From Acidimicrobiia bacterium (lineage in GTDB: Bacteria; Acidobacteriota; Vicinamibacteria; Vicinamibacterales; UBA2999): 64,000 bases of DNA. Location of the stretch: assembly GCA_016871275.1 (NCBI GenBank), contig VFZG01000009.1:1-64000 (forward strand), in the 5' to 3' direction. Each line of letters opens with the position of its first letter. Positions within the stretch are counted from its first letter, which is position 1. Positions 36,518-48,100 of the stretch are shown here, one piece after another. The position numbers and the translations under genes were made by a program. The notes beneath the pieces are model-generated. The model had not been told where the DNA came from. It ran no database searches and worked only from the letters and a program-made list of their open reading frames with translations.

Positions 36518-39500
36518 CTACGAACGGTTGCCGGCAGCCGCGGTGGCGCCAGCGCCCTCGACGCTGGTGAGTTGTCGATGCAGGGCCGCCGCCAGCGCAT
36601 GGCAGTGCGGCCTGGTCATCATGGTCAGGTGATCGCCCGGCACGGTCTCGACGGCCGCCCGCCCGAGCGCGTACTCGCGCCATCCCCACGTGTCGTCCGC
36701 TTTCATGGCCGGGGGGATGCCATCGACGAAGTCGGCCAGCGCCTCGGTCGCGCGCAGCAGCACCAGATTGACCGGCGGAGCGCCTGGCGAGGGCCGGTAG
36801 CGCATTTGCGCCTGGGCGCGATAGACGTTGACGAAACCGCGGATCTCGGCGCGATCGGCACCAGCCGGCATGACGCCGCTGTCGATCATCACCTGTGCGA
36901 AGCGTTCGACCTTCGCCGGCCAGTCGAGCGGCGCCAACGAATCGAGACCGAGGTCGACCTGCGTTCCGAACATGCGCGAGAACTGATCGCCAACGACCTC
37001 CAGCCACTCAGTGTCGTTGCGCACCGACGCCGCCGACAGGTCGCGATCGGCGGGAGCCGCCGTGTCGAGAATGCCCAGCATCGCGACGTCGTGGCCCTGC
37101 CGAATCAGCTGATGCGCCATCTCAAGCGCGACCCAGCTGCCGAACGAGTGACCGCCCAGGAAGAACGGGCCACTGGGCTGGAACCCGAGCAACGCGGCCA
37201 CGTTGGTGGCAGCTATCGCCTCGACGCTGTCGGCGGTCGGCGTGCGACCATCGAGCCCGGCCGCCTGAAACGCATAGAACGGCCGACCGTGTTCCGCCAG
37301 TGCCGCCGCGAGCTCGCGTAGATAGACCACGCTGCCACCGGTGCCCGGCACGCAGTAGAACGCGCCCTTCGATCCGATCGGCGCGATCGGGACGATCGGC
37401 GACCACGGCGCCGTGTCTTCACCGCGATCGAGCTGCGCGGCCAGCGCGCGAATGGTCGGCTCCTCGAGCAGCGCGTTGAGCGGCAGCTTCCTCCCGACCG
37501 CATCCTTGATCATCGCCATCAGGCGGATGCCGCTCAGCGAATCGCCGCCCAGGGCGAAGAAGTCGTCATCGACGCTGACGTCCGAGAAGCCGAAGAGCTC
37601 TTTCCAGATGCCAACCAGCGCGCGTTCGGACGCGGTGCTGGCGTCGATGATGCGGCCGGCGGTCGCGGGTCGCCGGTGCGTCTTCTGCGTGTGCGCCTGG
37701 ATGCCGGACGCCTGCCAGTCCGAACGCCTGACCCACCGATCGAAGCGGGCCGTGACGTCGCCGGTGCCGACTACCAGTTGGCCGGCGGGCAGGCGCGCCA
37801 GGATGCGGCGGAACGCCTCGCGGCTCTCCGCCGGCAGCATCGACAGCTCACGGGCCGGCGTAGAACGCTCAAACGACCAAGTGTCCCAGTTGATTGACAG
37901 CCACGGCGTCCCGCCGCGACGGTTACAGCGAGCGGCATAGGCGTCCATGAAGCGGTTCGCCGCGCCATAGGCCGCGAAGCCCAGGCCGCCAAGCACCGCC
38001 GAACTGGAGGAGATCAGGATGCAGAAGTCGAGCGGTTCGTGCTCGAGGACACGATCGAGCACCTGCACGCCATCAACCTTCGGGCGGAACTGCGCGGTGG
38101 AGACGTCACCGTCCAGCGACTCGATGAAGCAGGCGAACGACGGGTGATCGAGCGTGCCCGCAGCGTGAATGACGCCGTGGAGCGCTCCGAATCGGTCCTT
38201 GACCGACTGGACAGCGGCCTGCATGTCGCTCGCGTTTGACACGTCGGCTGCAATCGAGAGGATCTCGGCGCCGCGTGACTGGAGTGCCTGCACGGCCGGG
38301 GTCGAAGCGGCCCTTCGACTCAGCAGCGCAATTCGCGCTCCGCACAAGTCGAACAACAGCTCCGCAAGATGCACGCCTACTTTGCCGTGGCCGCCGGTGA
38401 TCACATAGACACCGCGGTCGCGCAGCGTCGTGGCCGGGTCGGCATCCACCGGCAGTTCGACACGCTCGAACCGGGGGACACATCGCGTGCGCCCGCGATA
38501 CGCCACGTGAGGATCGGCCGCACCACCGATTATCTCCGCGAGCAGCGCCTCGACCGGCCAGGCCATGGCGTTGGCGCCGACATCGATCGTCCTGAACGTC
38601 AGCTCGGCGTGTTCCTGCGGAATCGCCAGGCACGGCCCCATCATCAGCGCATGGTACGGATTGACGTCGCCCGTGCCACTCGGGTCGTGGAGCTGCGTGG
38701 ACACCACGGTGACGGTCACCGGTGACGACGTGTCGCGGTTCGCCAGCATCTGCCCCAGGGTGATCAGGCTGTCGTAGCCGCGCCGCCTGGCATCGGGATC
38801 CGCCACCTCACCGTGCTCGCACGTCCACAGGTGAACGATGTCTGTGATACCCGACAGATCGACGGTTGCGATCGCATCGCCCTCGGCGACACAGACGCAA
38901 GGCTGTCGCTCGACGGCCAGGCGATCGCGCAGTCGGTCACCGAGCGTGGAGCCGTTCGTCAGCACCAACCATCGGTGGTCGCCAAGCGCGCCGGAGCCGA
39001 GCCGGGCCGGCGCGAGCGATGTGCCCCACGATGGCAGGTAGAACCAGCGATCGAGCGGTTGCTTGAGACTGGCCGCCATCGGCGCGTCCGACGAACGCAC
39101 CGCCCGGTCCGGCGGATCGACCCAGTGGCGCTCGGGCGCGAACGGATAGAGCGGCAGCGCGATTCGGCGCCGATGCTGGCCGTCGAAGTAGCGCGTCCAG
39201 TCGACGTCGACACCGGCCATCCACAACTGCCCGAGCGCGTGCGACACGCGGGCGCGCTCCGAGTGGCGCGTCGGGACCGTGTCGCGATCTGGCCACGGCG
39301 CCAGCGACGACACGACGACCTGTGAGCGGCTGGCCGACGGTTGCCGGCGCACGATCCTGGCGAGCGTCGTGCCGGCGCCGACTTCCAGGAACACGCGGCG
39401 CGGATCCGTGAGGAGTTCGCGCATGCCGTCTGCAAACCGCACCGCCTGCCGCGCGTGCGTCGCCCAGTACTCCGGCTTCGTCACCAGGTCGGCGTCGGCC

Positions 39501-42500
39501 CAGGTGCCACTGACGTTGGAGATGAACGGCGTCATTGGACGGTTGAAGGTGCAGCCGGCAAGGACTGCGGCGAACGGCGCCATGACGCCGTCCATCATAG
39601 CCGAGTGGAAGGCGTGCGAGGTCTTCAGCTTCCGATGGGCAACGTCGTCACCCAGCTGCGCCGCGAAGGCGTCGATCGCCACCTCTGCACCGGCCACGAC
39701 ACACGCGTCTGGCGCATTGATCGCGGCGATCGAGAGCCCGGCCGGCAGCCGCCGCTGGAGTTGCCCGAGCGGCATCGACACGGCGAGCATGGCGCCGCGT
39801 GGCTGCTGCCACATCACCTTGCCTCGCACCGCAACCAGCGTGCAGGCCGTCGGCAGGTCGAAGACACCGGCCAGGCATGCCGCCACGTACTCGCCGATGC
39901 TGTGTCCAATCATCGCGGCTGGCTTGATGCCCCAGGACATCCACAGCTGTGCGAGCGCGTACTGCGTCGCAAACAGTGCCGGTTGAGTCAGCCAGGTCTC
40001 GCTGAGCTGCTCTGCCGTCCGGCTGCCACTGCCAGCCTCGAGAGCCACATTCAGGTCAACGCCCACCAAGGGCGTCAGGAGTTCCGCACACTGATTAAAT
40101 GTGTCGCGGAAGACGGCCTCATCACGGTGAAGGCCGCTGCCCATGCCCGGCTCCTGGCTGCCCTGCCCAGGGAACATGAAGACGACGTCACCACCGGCCG
40201 GCAGCGCGGTGCCGCGCAGCACTCGCTTCGGATCTCGCAACGCCGCCTGCGCGTCGCGGGAACTGCTGCACACCACCGCGGCTCGATGAGGGAATCGCGC
40301 CCGGCCCGCTGCCTGCGTAAACGCGGCGTCGCCGATCTCGACATCCGGGTGGCCGGCGAAGAAGTCTGCGAGGCTGTCGACCAGGCGATCGCGCGCCGCC
40401 TCGGTTCGCGCCGAACACACGATCAGCGCCGCGTCACCCGATGTCGGGGAAGGCGGCGCCACCGGCGCTGACTCCAGAACGACGTGCGCGTTCGTGCCGC
40501 CGATGCCGAAGGAGCTGACACCCGCGCGGAGCGGTTGACCGCCCTCAGGCTGCCAGTCTCTCAATCGATCGTTGACGAAAAACGGGCTCGAACCGAAATC
40601 GATATCGCGGTTCGCCGTGGCGTAGTGAACCGTCGGCGGCAATTGCCGATGTTGCAGCGCCAGTGTCGTCTTGATCAGGCCGGCGATGCCGGCCGCGGTA
40701 TCGAGGTGACCGATATTGGCTTTGACCGCACCCAACGCGCAGTACGGCGTCTGGTGGCCCGAGCCGAACGCGCGCGACAGCGCCGCCACTTCGGCGGGAT
40801 CGCCCATCGGCGTACCGGTGCCGTGCGCCTCGACGTAGGTGATGCTGGCAGGCGCCACCCCGGCAGCCTGATGGGCCGCGGCAATCACCCGCGCCTGTCC
40901 ATCGACACCGGGCGCGGTGAAACCGACCTTCAGCGATCCGTCGTTGTTGATCGCCGAGCCTTTGACCACGGCGTAGATCGTGTCGCGATCCTCAATCGCG
41001 CGGCTGAGCGACTTCAACAACACCACCCCAATGCCGCTGCCCCACGTCGTGCCGTTCGCCTTCGCGTCGAACGGCCGGCAGTGGCCGTCGGGCGACACGA
41101 TCATGCCCTCGGAATACAGATATCCCGACCGCTGCGGCACCTTGAGCGCAACGCCGCCGGCGATCGCCAGATCGCTGTCGCCGTCGAGAATGCTCTGGCA
41201 GGCCATGTGCACCGCTACCAGCGACGAGGAGCACGCGGTCTGCACGTTGACCGCGGGACCGCGCAGGTTCAGCAGGTACGACGCGCGGCTCGCCAGGTAG
41301 TCGCGATCGTTGCCAAGCATCACCTGGTATACCGAATGCGGGCTCTCGGTATAGAGGTGTGGCAGCAGGTTGTAGATCAGGTAGCGATCGTGACTGCACG
41401 CCGCGAACACCCCGACGGCGTCCTCACCGGCTCCAGCGCCGTAGCCGGCATGCTCGAGCACGTGCCAGCAGCTCTCCAGAAACAGGCGGTGCTGCGGGTC
41501 CATGACGCGCGCTTCCGCGGGCGAGATGCCAAAGAACGCCGCGTCAAAGGCGGTGATGTCCGACAGCACGCCGTTGACGCGCACGTAGTTGGGATCGGAC
41601 AGCAACTCGGGCTCGATGCCCGCCTCGATCAGCTCTTCATCGGAGAAGCACGACAGCGTCTCGCGGCCTTCGCAAAGGTTCTTCCAGAACGTCTCGAGGT
41701 CATCGGCGCCTGGAAAGCGGCCCGCCAGTCCGACGATGGCGATATCGCGCCGCTGATCAGCATCCGGTCCGGGACCGCGACGCGGGGCGACGGCCACATC
41801 GGCCGGCATCACGCGCGCAGCGAGCGTTCGCACGGTGGGGTACTGGAACAACTCCACCAGCGACACCGGCGCGGCCATCGTCGATCGCAGCCGTGCATGC
41901 ACGCGCGTCAGCAGCAGTGAATGACCGCCAAGGTCGAAGAAATTGTCGTCGATGCCGACCCGATCGATTTCGAGCGTAGTCTTCCAGATGTCGGCGATCT
42001 GTTGTTCAGTCGGGTTGCGCGGCGCCTGGAACACCGCTCGCAGTGCCGGGCGGGTGCGATCGGGCGCCGGTAACGCGTGGCGATCGATCTTCCCGTTCGG
42101 CGTGAGCGGCAGTGCGTCCAGCATCACGATCACTGGCGGAACCATGAACTCCGGCAGTCGCAGCTTCAGGAAGGGGCGCAGCTGCTCGGCGTTCAGCGGG
42201 CCCGCGCCCTTGACGACGTAAGCGACGAGTTGGCGCTCGCCGACGCCATCCGGTCTGGCAACGACGACCGCCTGGCGAACTTCGTCGTGCATCGACAGCG
42301 CCCACTCGATCTCGCCAAGCTCGACGCGGAAGCCGCGAATTTTGACCTGGTTGTCGACGCGGCCCAAGAACTCGATCATTCCGGTTGACAGGCGCCTGAC
42401 CAAGTCTCCGGTACGATACACACGCGCACCGGGCGCGGATGAAAACGGATCGGGCCGATAGCGGTCGGCCGTCAAGTCGGGCCGGTTCAGGTATCCGCGG

Positions 42501-45139
42501 GCGAGGCCGTCACCGCCGATGTACAACTCGCCCGGCACACCGACCGGCTGCGGGGACAGGTTGGCGTCGAGCACGTAGAGCTGCGTGTTGTCGATGGGCG
42601 GACCGATTGGGTCGTCGCCGTCCCGCGGCGTATCCGCGATGCGGCCGACCTTGCGGGCCGCCGACCAGATGGTGGTCTCGGTGGGCCCGTACAGGTTCCA
42701 TACCTCGAGGCCCGTCGCGACCAACCGCTCCGCCAGCGCGTTCGGAAGCGCCTCGCCACCCGATGCGATGCGCAGTCGCCCAGCCGGACTCCAGCCGGAG
42801 TCGATCAACATTCGCCACGTCGCCGGCGTGGCCTGTACGAAGCTCGCCCCGTGCTCGGTGATCGCCGCGCCCAGGCGCTGCGGATCCATTGCGGTCTCGC
42901 GGTCGGCAATCACCACGGTGCCGCCGACCATCAGCGGCAGGTAGAGTTCGAGCCCAGCGATATCAAATGAAATGGTCGTAACCGCCAACAGCGTGTCGCG
43001 ACTGCTGAGGCCCGGCTCCCGCCGCATCGAGTTCAGGAAGTTCACGAGCGGTCGGTGCGCGACCTGCACACCCTTCGGCGTACCGGTCGAGCCTGACGTG
43101 TAGATCACGTACGCCAGGCCGTCCGGCACCGGGCCGTCGGGCAACGGCGCTGTCGACAACCGATCGAGGTCGTCGCTGAGGCGATCGAGGCACACCGGAC
43201 GGGCGTCGGACTTCGGCAGTTCGGAGAGGATCGCGGTGTGCGTGACGATCACCGCCGGCTGCGCATCCGCGAACATCCCGGCGATACGTGATTTCGGATA
43301 CGACGGCTCGATCGGTACGTAGGCGCCGCCGGCCTTCAGAATCGCCAGCAATCCGACGATCAGGTCGGGTGAGCGGTCGACGGCGATTGCCACCAGTGAT
43401 TCCCTCGCCACGCTGAGCGAGCGCAAATACCGCGCGAGCTGGTTGGAGCGCGCCGAGAGCTGCGCATAGGTGAGCCGCCGGCCGGCCGCAATGACGGCGA
43501 CCTGCTCCGGCGTCGCAATCGCCTGTTGATCGATCAACTCCGGCAGTGTCTTCGCAGCCGGGTATTCGCGCTCGGTCCTGTTCCAGCCGTGCACGACCTG
43601 CTCGTGCTCCGGGGCACTCATCAGCCGCAGGTGCGACACGCGCGCGTCCGGCCTCTCCACGAGCTCCGCGAGCACGGTACGGAAATGACTGGCCATTCGC
43701 TCAATGGTCACGGCGTCGAACAGGTCGGGATTGAATGACAGTGTGCCCGTCAGTCGATCGGCGGACGGCTCAATCGAAAACCCAAGGTCAGTTTTCGATG
43801 ACACCGCCTCCTGTTGCAGCGGCACGAACTCGACGCCCCCCATGCTCATGCCGGCAGCGGCGTCCTCCTGGATATCGAATGTCACCTGGAACAGCGGCGC
43901 ACGGCTCAAGTCGCGGGGTGGCTTGACGGCGTCAATCACCTGCTCAAACGGCACTTCCTGGCGCTCGTACGCCCCGAGGCAGACCTCTCGGACCCTGGAC
44001 AACAGTTCACGAACGCTCGGATCGCCCGCTACGCTGACGCGCAAGGCGAGCGTGTTCACGAACAGACCAATCAGCGGTTCGGTCTCGGGTCGGCGGTTCG
44101 CGACCGACGTGCCCACCACTACGTCGTCCTGTCCGCTATGGCGCGCCAGCAGAATGACGATGCCGGCCAGCAGGCCCATGAACATCGTCACGTCGTGTTC
44201 GGCACACCGCTCCCGCAACCGTCGGGGCAGGTCGCCCTCGATCGCGAACGACACACTGGCGCCTCGGTAGGTCTGGATGGCTGGACGGGGCCGATCGACC
44301 GGCAGGTTGGTCGCCGCCGGGGCGCCGCGCAGGGCGGTCTTCCAATACTCGAGCTGCGCCGGCAGCGCGCTCTCGGCGGCACCGCTCCGCTGCCAGTTCG
44401 CGTAGTCGCCGTACTGAATGGGCAACTCGGCCAGGGGCGACGCCTGGCCTCCGACGAACGCCTCGTAGAGGGCTGCCAACTCGCGGAACAAGATGCCCAG
44501 GGACCAGCCATCCGACACGATGTGGTGCATCGTCACCAGCAACAAGTGGCTGCTGGTGCCGGCCTCGCGGTAGAGCGCGACGCGAATCAGCGGATCGGTC
44601 GCGAGATCGAAGCGGCGCGCCGCCGCCGCACGCATCACGTCGCGAGCACTCTGATCGGCGGGCAGGGCGTCACGGTAGACACACCCGCTGTTGGTTGGCG
44701 GACGCGTGACCAGAACGGCATCGTCACCATCGACCACGACGTTGCCGCGCAGCACGGCGTGGCGGCGCACGATCTCATCGAACGCCCGCTCGAGGGCGTG
44801 ACGATCGAGTGGCCCGTTGAGGCGGATCGCCATCGGCATGTTGAACGCCGGTGAGGAGCCATCCAGCTGATCGAGGAACCAGAAACGCTGCTGCCAGACC
44901 GACAGGCGCTGCGGCCCGGCCGGGGCGCGGCCAATCAGCCAGCTCCCCTGCGCCTGCGACGCGCGTTCGCCCGCGCGGTGCAGGTATTCGATGATCTGCG
45001 GCTTGCGCGCCTGCAATTCCGCGGTCAACGCCGGCGTCAGCGCGCCCTTCGGTGCGCGCAGCTTCAGCTGATCGCCAGCCAGCGCAATCGACACATCGAG
45101 ACCGCGCAGCTCCGACAGCAGCGCGTCAAGCGATCTCAC
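36518..45139 (-). CDS. Hybrid NRPS/PKS, terminal: TubC_N docking-C-A-PCP-KS-AT-KR-ACP-TE
   Basis: GTG start overlaps the upstream stop (CTGTGA). 'LDALLSELRGLDVSIALAGDQLKLRAPKGALTPALTAELQARKPQIIEYL' (TubC_N); HHIVSDG; YTSGSTGTPKG; LGGHSL; TACSSS; GHSIGE/HAFHS; TGGHGKVG...SSSSAVLGGLGFAAYGAANRFMD; GGHSFGSW. Confidence 0.96.
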   Translation of the reverse strand: MRSLDALLSELRGLDVSIALAGDQLKLRAPKGALTPALTAELQARKPQIIEYLHRAGERASQAQGSWLIGRAPAGPQRLSVWQQRFWFLDQLDGSSPAFNMPMAIRLNGPLDRHALERAFDEIVRRHAVLRGNVVVDGDDAVLVTRPPTNSGCVYRDALPADQSARDVMRAAAARRFDLATDPLIRVALYREAGTSSHLLLVTMHHIVSDGWSLGILFRELAALYEAFVGGQASPLAELPIQYGDYANWQRSGAAESALPAQLEYWKTALRGAPAATNLPVDRPRPAIQTYRGASVSFAIEGDLPRRLRERCAEHDVTMFMGLLAGIVILLARHSGQDDVVVGTSVANRRPETEPLIGLFVNTLALRVSVAGDPSVRELLSRVREVCLGAYERQEVPFEQVIDAVKPPRDLSRAPLFQVTFDIQEDAAAGMSMGGVEFVPLQQEAVSSKTDLGFSIEPSADRLTGTLSFNPDLFDAVTIERMASHFRTVLAELVERPDARVSHLRLMSAPEHEQVVHGWNRTEREYPAAKTLPELIDQQAIATPEQVAVIAAGRRLTYAQLSARSNQLARYLRSLSVARESLVAIAVDRSPDLIVGLLAILKAGGAYVPIEPSYPKSRIAGMFADAQPAVIVTHTAILSELPKSDARPVCLDRLSDDLDRLSTAPLPDGPVPDGLAYVIYTSGSTGTPKGVQVAHRPLVNFLNSMRREPGLSSRDTLLAVTTISFDIAGLELYLPLMVGGTVVIADRETAMDPQRLGAAITEHGASFVQATPATWRMLIDSGWSPAGRLRIASGGEALPNALAERLVATGLEVWNLYGPTETTIWSAARKVGRIADTPRDGDDPIGPPIDNTQLYVLDANLSPQPVGVPGELYIGGDGLARGYLNRPDLTADRYRPDPFSSAPGARVYRTGDLVRRLSTGMIEFLGRVDNQVKIRGFRVELGEIEWALSMHDEVRQAVVVARPDGVGERQLVAYVVKGAGPLNAEQLRPFLKLRLPEFMVPPVIVMLDALPLTPNGKIDRHALPAPDRTRPALRAVFQAPRNPTEQQIADIWKTTLEIDRVGIDDNFFDLGGHSLLLTRVHARLRSTMAAPVSLVELFQYPTVRTLAARVMPADVAVAPRRGPGPDADQRRDIAIVGLAGRFPGADDLETFWKNLCEGRETLSCFSDEELIEAGIEPELLSDPNYVRVNGVLSDITAFDAAFFGISPAEARVMDPQHRLFLESCWHVLEHAGYGAGAGEDAVGVFAACSHDRYLIYNLLPHLYTESPHSVYQVMLGNDRDYLASRASYLLNLRGPAVNVQTACSSSLVAVHMACQSILDGDSDLAIAGGVALKVPQRSGYLYSEGMIVSPDGHCRPFDAKANGTTWGSGIGVVLLKSLSRAIEDRDTIYAVVKGSAINNDGSLKVGFTAPGVDGQARVIAAAHQAAGVAPASITYVEAHGTGTPMGDPAEVAALSRAFGSGHQTPYCALGAVKANIGHLDTAAGIAGLIKTTLALQHRQLPPTVHYATANRDIDFGSSPFFVNDRLRDWQPEGGQPLRAGVSSFGIGGTNAHVVLESAPVAPPSPTSGDAALIVCSARTEAARDRLVDSLADFFAGHPDVEIGDAAFTQAAGRARFPHRAAVVCSSSRDAQAALRDPKRVLRGTALPAGGDVVFMFPGQGSQEPGMGSGLHRDEAVFRDTFNQCAELLTPLVGVDLNVALEAGSGSRTAEQLSETWLTQPALFATQYALAQLWMSWGIKPAAMIGHSIGEYVAACLAGVFDLPTACTLVAVRGKVMWQQPRGAMLAVSMPLGQLQRRLPAGLSIAAINAPDACVVAGAEVAIDAFAAQLGDDVAHRKLKTSHAFHSAMMDGVMAPFAAVLAGCTFNRPMTPFISNVSGTWADADLVTKPEYWATHARQAVRFADGMRELLTDPRRVFLEVGAGTTLARIVRRQPSASRSQVVVSSLAPWPDRDTVPTRHSERARVSHALGQLWMAGVDVDWTRYFDGQHRRRIALPLYPFAPERHWVDPPDRAVRSSDAPMAASLKQPLDRWFYLPSWGTSLAPARLGSGALGDHRWLVLTNGSTLGDRLRDRLAVERQPCVCVAEGDAIATVDLSGITDIVHLWTCEHGEVADPDARRRGYDSLITLGQMLANRDTSSPVTVTVVSTQLHDPSGTGDVNPYHALMMGPCLAIPQEHAELTFRTIDVGANAMAWPVEALLAEIIGGAADPHVAYRGRTRCVPRFERVELPVDADPATTLRDRGVYVITGGHGKVGVHLAELLFDLCGARIALLSRRAASTPAVQALQSRGAEILSIAADVSNASDMQAAVQSVKDRFGALHGVIHAAGTLDHPSFACFIESLDGDVSTAQFRPKVDGVQVLDRVLEHEPLDFCILISSSSAVLGGLGFAAYGAANRFMDAYAARCNRRGGTPWLSINWDTWSFERSTPARELSMLPAESREAFRRILARLPAGQLVVGTGDVTARFDRWVRRSDWQASGIQAHTQKTHRRPATAGRIIDASTASERALVGIWKELFGFSDVSVDDDFFALGGDSLSGIRLMAMIKDAVGRKLPLNALLEEPTIRALAAQLDRGEDTAPWSPIVPIAPIGSKGAFYCVPGTGGSVVYLRELAAALAEHGRPFYAFQAAGLDGRTPTADSVEAIAATNVAALLGFQPSGPFFLGGHSFGSWVALEMAHQLIRQGHDVAMLGILDTAAPADRDLSAASVRNDTEWLEVVGDQFSRMFGTQVDLGLDSLAPLDWPAKVERFAQVMIDSGVMPAGADRAEIRGFVNVYRAQAQMRYRPSPGAPPVNLVLLRATEALADFVDGIPPAMKADDTWGWREYALGRAAVETVPGDHLTMMTRPHCHALAAALHRQLTSVEGAGATAAAGNRS

Positions 45140-48100
45140 AGTGTGACCTCCTCGACATCCTGCTGATCGTCCTCGATCCGTCGCGCCGCCTGCCCGGTCG
45201 CCCACAGCGTGTTGTCGACGTACTCCGACAGCTGGCGAATCGTCGGCTGGCGGAACAGCAGCGGCACGGGCACCGACACGTTGAGCGACGCGCGAATGCG
45301 GCCCACCACCTTGGCCGCGAGCAGTGAATGCCCGCCCAGCTCAAAAAAGTCGTCGTCGATGCCGACGGTATGGATCGTCAGGACTTCGACCCAGATGGCA
45401 GCGAGCGCGCGCTCGGTATCTGTATGCGGCTCAACGCGCGCCTGACGGCCGGAATCATCCGGCGCCGGCAGCGCCCGCCGATTCACCTTGCCGTTCAGGG
45501 TCAAGGGCATCTCGGCAAGCACCATCACCCTGGTTGGCACCATGTAGTGCGGCAGGCTGCGGCCAAGCGTCTCGCGCAGGGCATCCAGGTCGAGTGCGGC
45601 GCCGCTGTTCGGAACCAGGTACGCCACCAGTTCCGCCTCGCCATTCCCCGCACGATGCGCGATCACCACGGACTGCTGTACTTCAGGCTGGCGATCGATC
45701 GCCGCCTCGATTTCACCCAGCTCGATGCGGAACCCTCGCACCTTCACCTGCGAGTCGAGCCTGCCCAGGAACACGACGCTGCCATCCGGGCGACGACGCG
45801 CCAGGTCGCCGGTGCGATAGAGGCGATCCCCAGGATCGCCGCCGAATGGATCAGGCACGAATCGATCCGCCGTGAGATCACCACGCGACGCGTAGCCAAT
45901 CGCCACGCCCTCGCCGCCAATCAACAGCTCACCTGGCACGCCTGCGGGCACCACGCGGAAGCCGCGATCGACAATGTGGAAGCGGGTATTGTGAATCGGA
46001 CGGCCGATCGGCTCGGTCGGCTCCGCCGAGCCGTCACCGATGACGCGATGCACGGAGGACCAGATCGTCGTCTCGGTGGGCCCGTAGACGTTCCACAACT
46101 CAATGCCGGTGGCGAGCAGACGGGTGGACAACTCTCTGGGCAACGCTTCGCCACCGCACAACGCGCGCGTCAACGGCGCCCCCGCCCAACCGGCCTCGAG
46201 CAACAGCCGCCACGTGATCGGCGTCGCCTGCATCACCGTCGCGCCGGTGCGGTGCATGTCAGCGAGCAACGCTGCACCATCACGGGCCGCATCTCGATCG
46301 GCGATCGCGACGGTCGCGCCGGTGACCAGCGGCAGGAACAGTTCAAGCGCCGCGATATCGAAGGAGATCGTGGTCACGGCGAGCAGCACATCCCGCTCGG
46401 TGAGACCTGGTTGCTGCTGCATTGAGCGCAGCAGGTTGACCAGCGCCCGGCCTGGGACCACGACGCCCTTGGGCACGCCGGTCGATCCCGAGGTGTAGAT
46501 CACATAGGCCGCGCTGGCTGGGTGTGACGGCAAGTGGAGGTTGTCCACACTGCAGGCGGACTCTTCCCCGTCATCGATGCACATCACCTGAGCGCCCGAG
46601 GCGGGCACCGTGGCACGCAGCGCCTGCTGTGTGAGGACCACGGTGGCCTGCGAGTCCAGCAGCATGTGACTGAGGCGGTCGGCTGGAAAGGACGGATCCA
46701 TCGGCACGTATGACGCCGATGCCTTGTTGACCGCCAGCAGTCCGACGAGCAGGTCGAGCGAGCGCTCGACCAGCACGCCCACGCGGCTGCCCGGACGAAC
46801 GCCGGTGGCCCGGAGCCGGCGAGCCACCTGGTTGGCGCGTGCGTTCAGGGCCGCATAGGTGATGCGCGTGTGGCCGGCGATGGCGGCAACCCGTGACGGT
46901 ACCCGCGCCGCCTGCTCTTCAAACAGGGACGCCAGCGTGAGGGCATCAGCGGTGACGAGCGTCGGAGCCTGGCGACCCTCGTGTAACAACCGGGAGGTCT
47001 CGTGGACCTCCATCATGGGCCAGTGACCCACTGATTGGTCCAGGTGGTCGGCGACCGTTTCCAGCAACCGGCCGAGGTGGCCGAGCATCCGCTCGATGTC
47101 GGCGCCGGCAAATCGCGAATCGTCGTAGGCGACGCGCAGCGGCAGCTGATCAGCCGGCGCCGTCATCAGCGTGATCGGCAGGTTGGTCTGCTCGAAGACC
47201 TCGAACCCGCTCGCCGTAAACGGGCCGCCCGACGGCGCCGCCGCATCGTCCATCGGATAGTTCTCGAACACCACGATGCTCTCAAACAGCGGCTCAGGCG
47301 CCGGCACGTCGCTGCAGCGCTGGATCTCAACGAGCGGCAGGTGCGCGAACGGATCGCGCTCCACCTGGGCCGCCTGCAGCCGGGCCAGTAGCGCCGACAC
47401 GGTCTCGCCGTCATCGACGGCGACTCGCACCGGCAGCGTGTTGATGAACAGCCCGATCATCGAATCGACCGCGGCCATCTCCGGCGGACGGCCGGCCACC
47501 GTGGCGCCAAACACCACCTCGTTCGATCCCGAATAGCGGCTCAACAACACCGACCACGCCGCCTGAACGACGATGCTCAGGGTGACGTGGCGGGACTGCG
47601 CAAGATGCTGCAGCGATCGAGTCGCTGCCTCGGACAGCGTGTGTGACGCCGCCACGAACCGGCGTGCCTGATCGGCTGGTCCGGCACCGCGATCGATGCC
47701 GAGACGAGTCGGGCTGCTGAAGCCGGCCAGCGCCCGCTGCCAGTACGCCGCCGCCGCGGCGTGATCCTGATTCGCCAGCCACTGGATGTAGTCACGGAAC
47801 GGCCGCGTCGCAGGCAACGTCACCGGCCGCTGCGATAGCAGCGCCTCGTAGACCGACATTGCCTCGTTGAGCAGGAGCGGCAGGCACCAGCCATCCGTGA
47901 GGAGGTGATGGTGACTCCACACAAACTGCGCGCGCGAGCCATCGAGCTGCACCCAGGCGCAACGCATCAGCGGCGGCGCGTCGATGACGAAGCCTCGCTC
48001 GCGATCCGAGCGCAGCAGGTCCGTCAGGCGGGCCGGGCGCTCGGCGTCAGGCACGCCGCGCCAATCGAGCACTTGCCACGGCAGCTCGACGCGATCGAGC

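Noticed and set aside
40484-41920. 478-aa plus-strand ORF
   Set aside because: Antisense to the KS domain; mirror-frame artefact.
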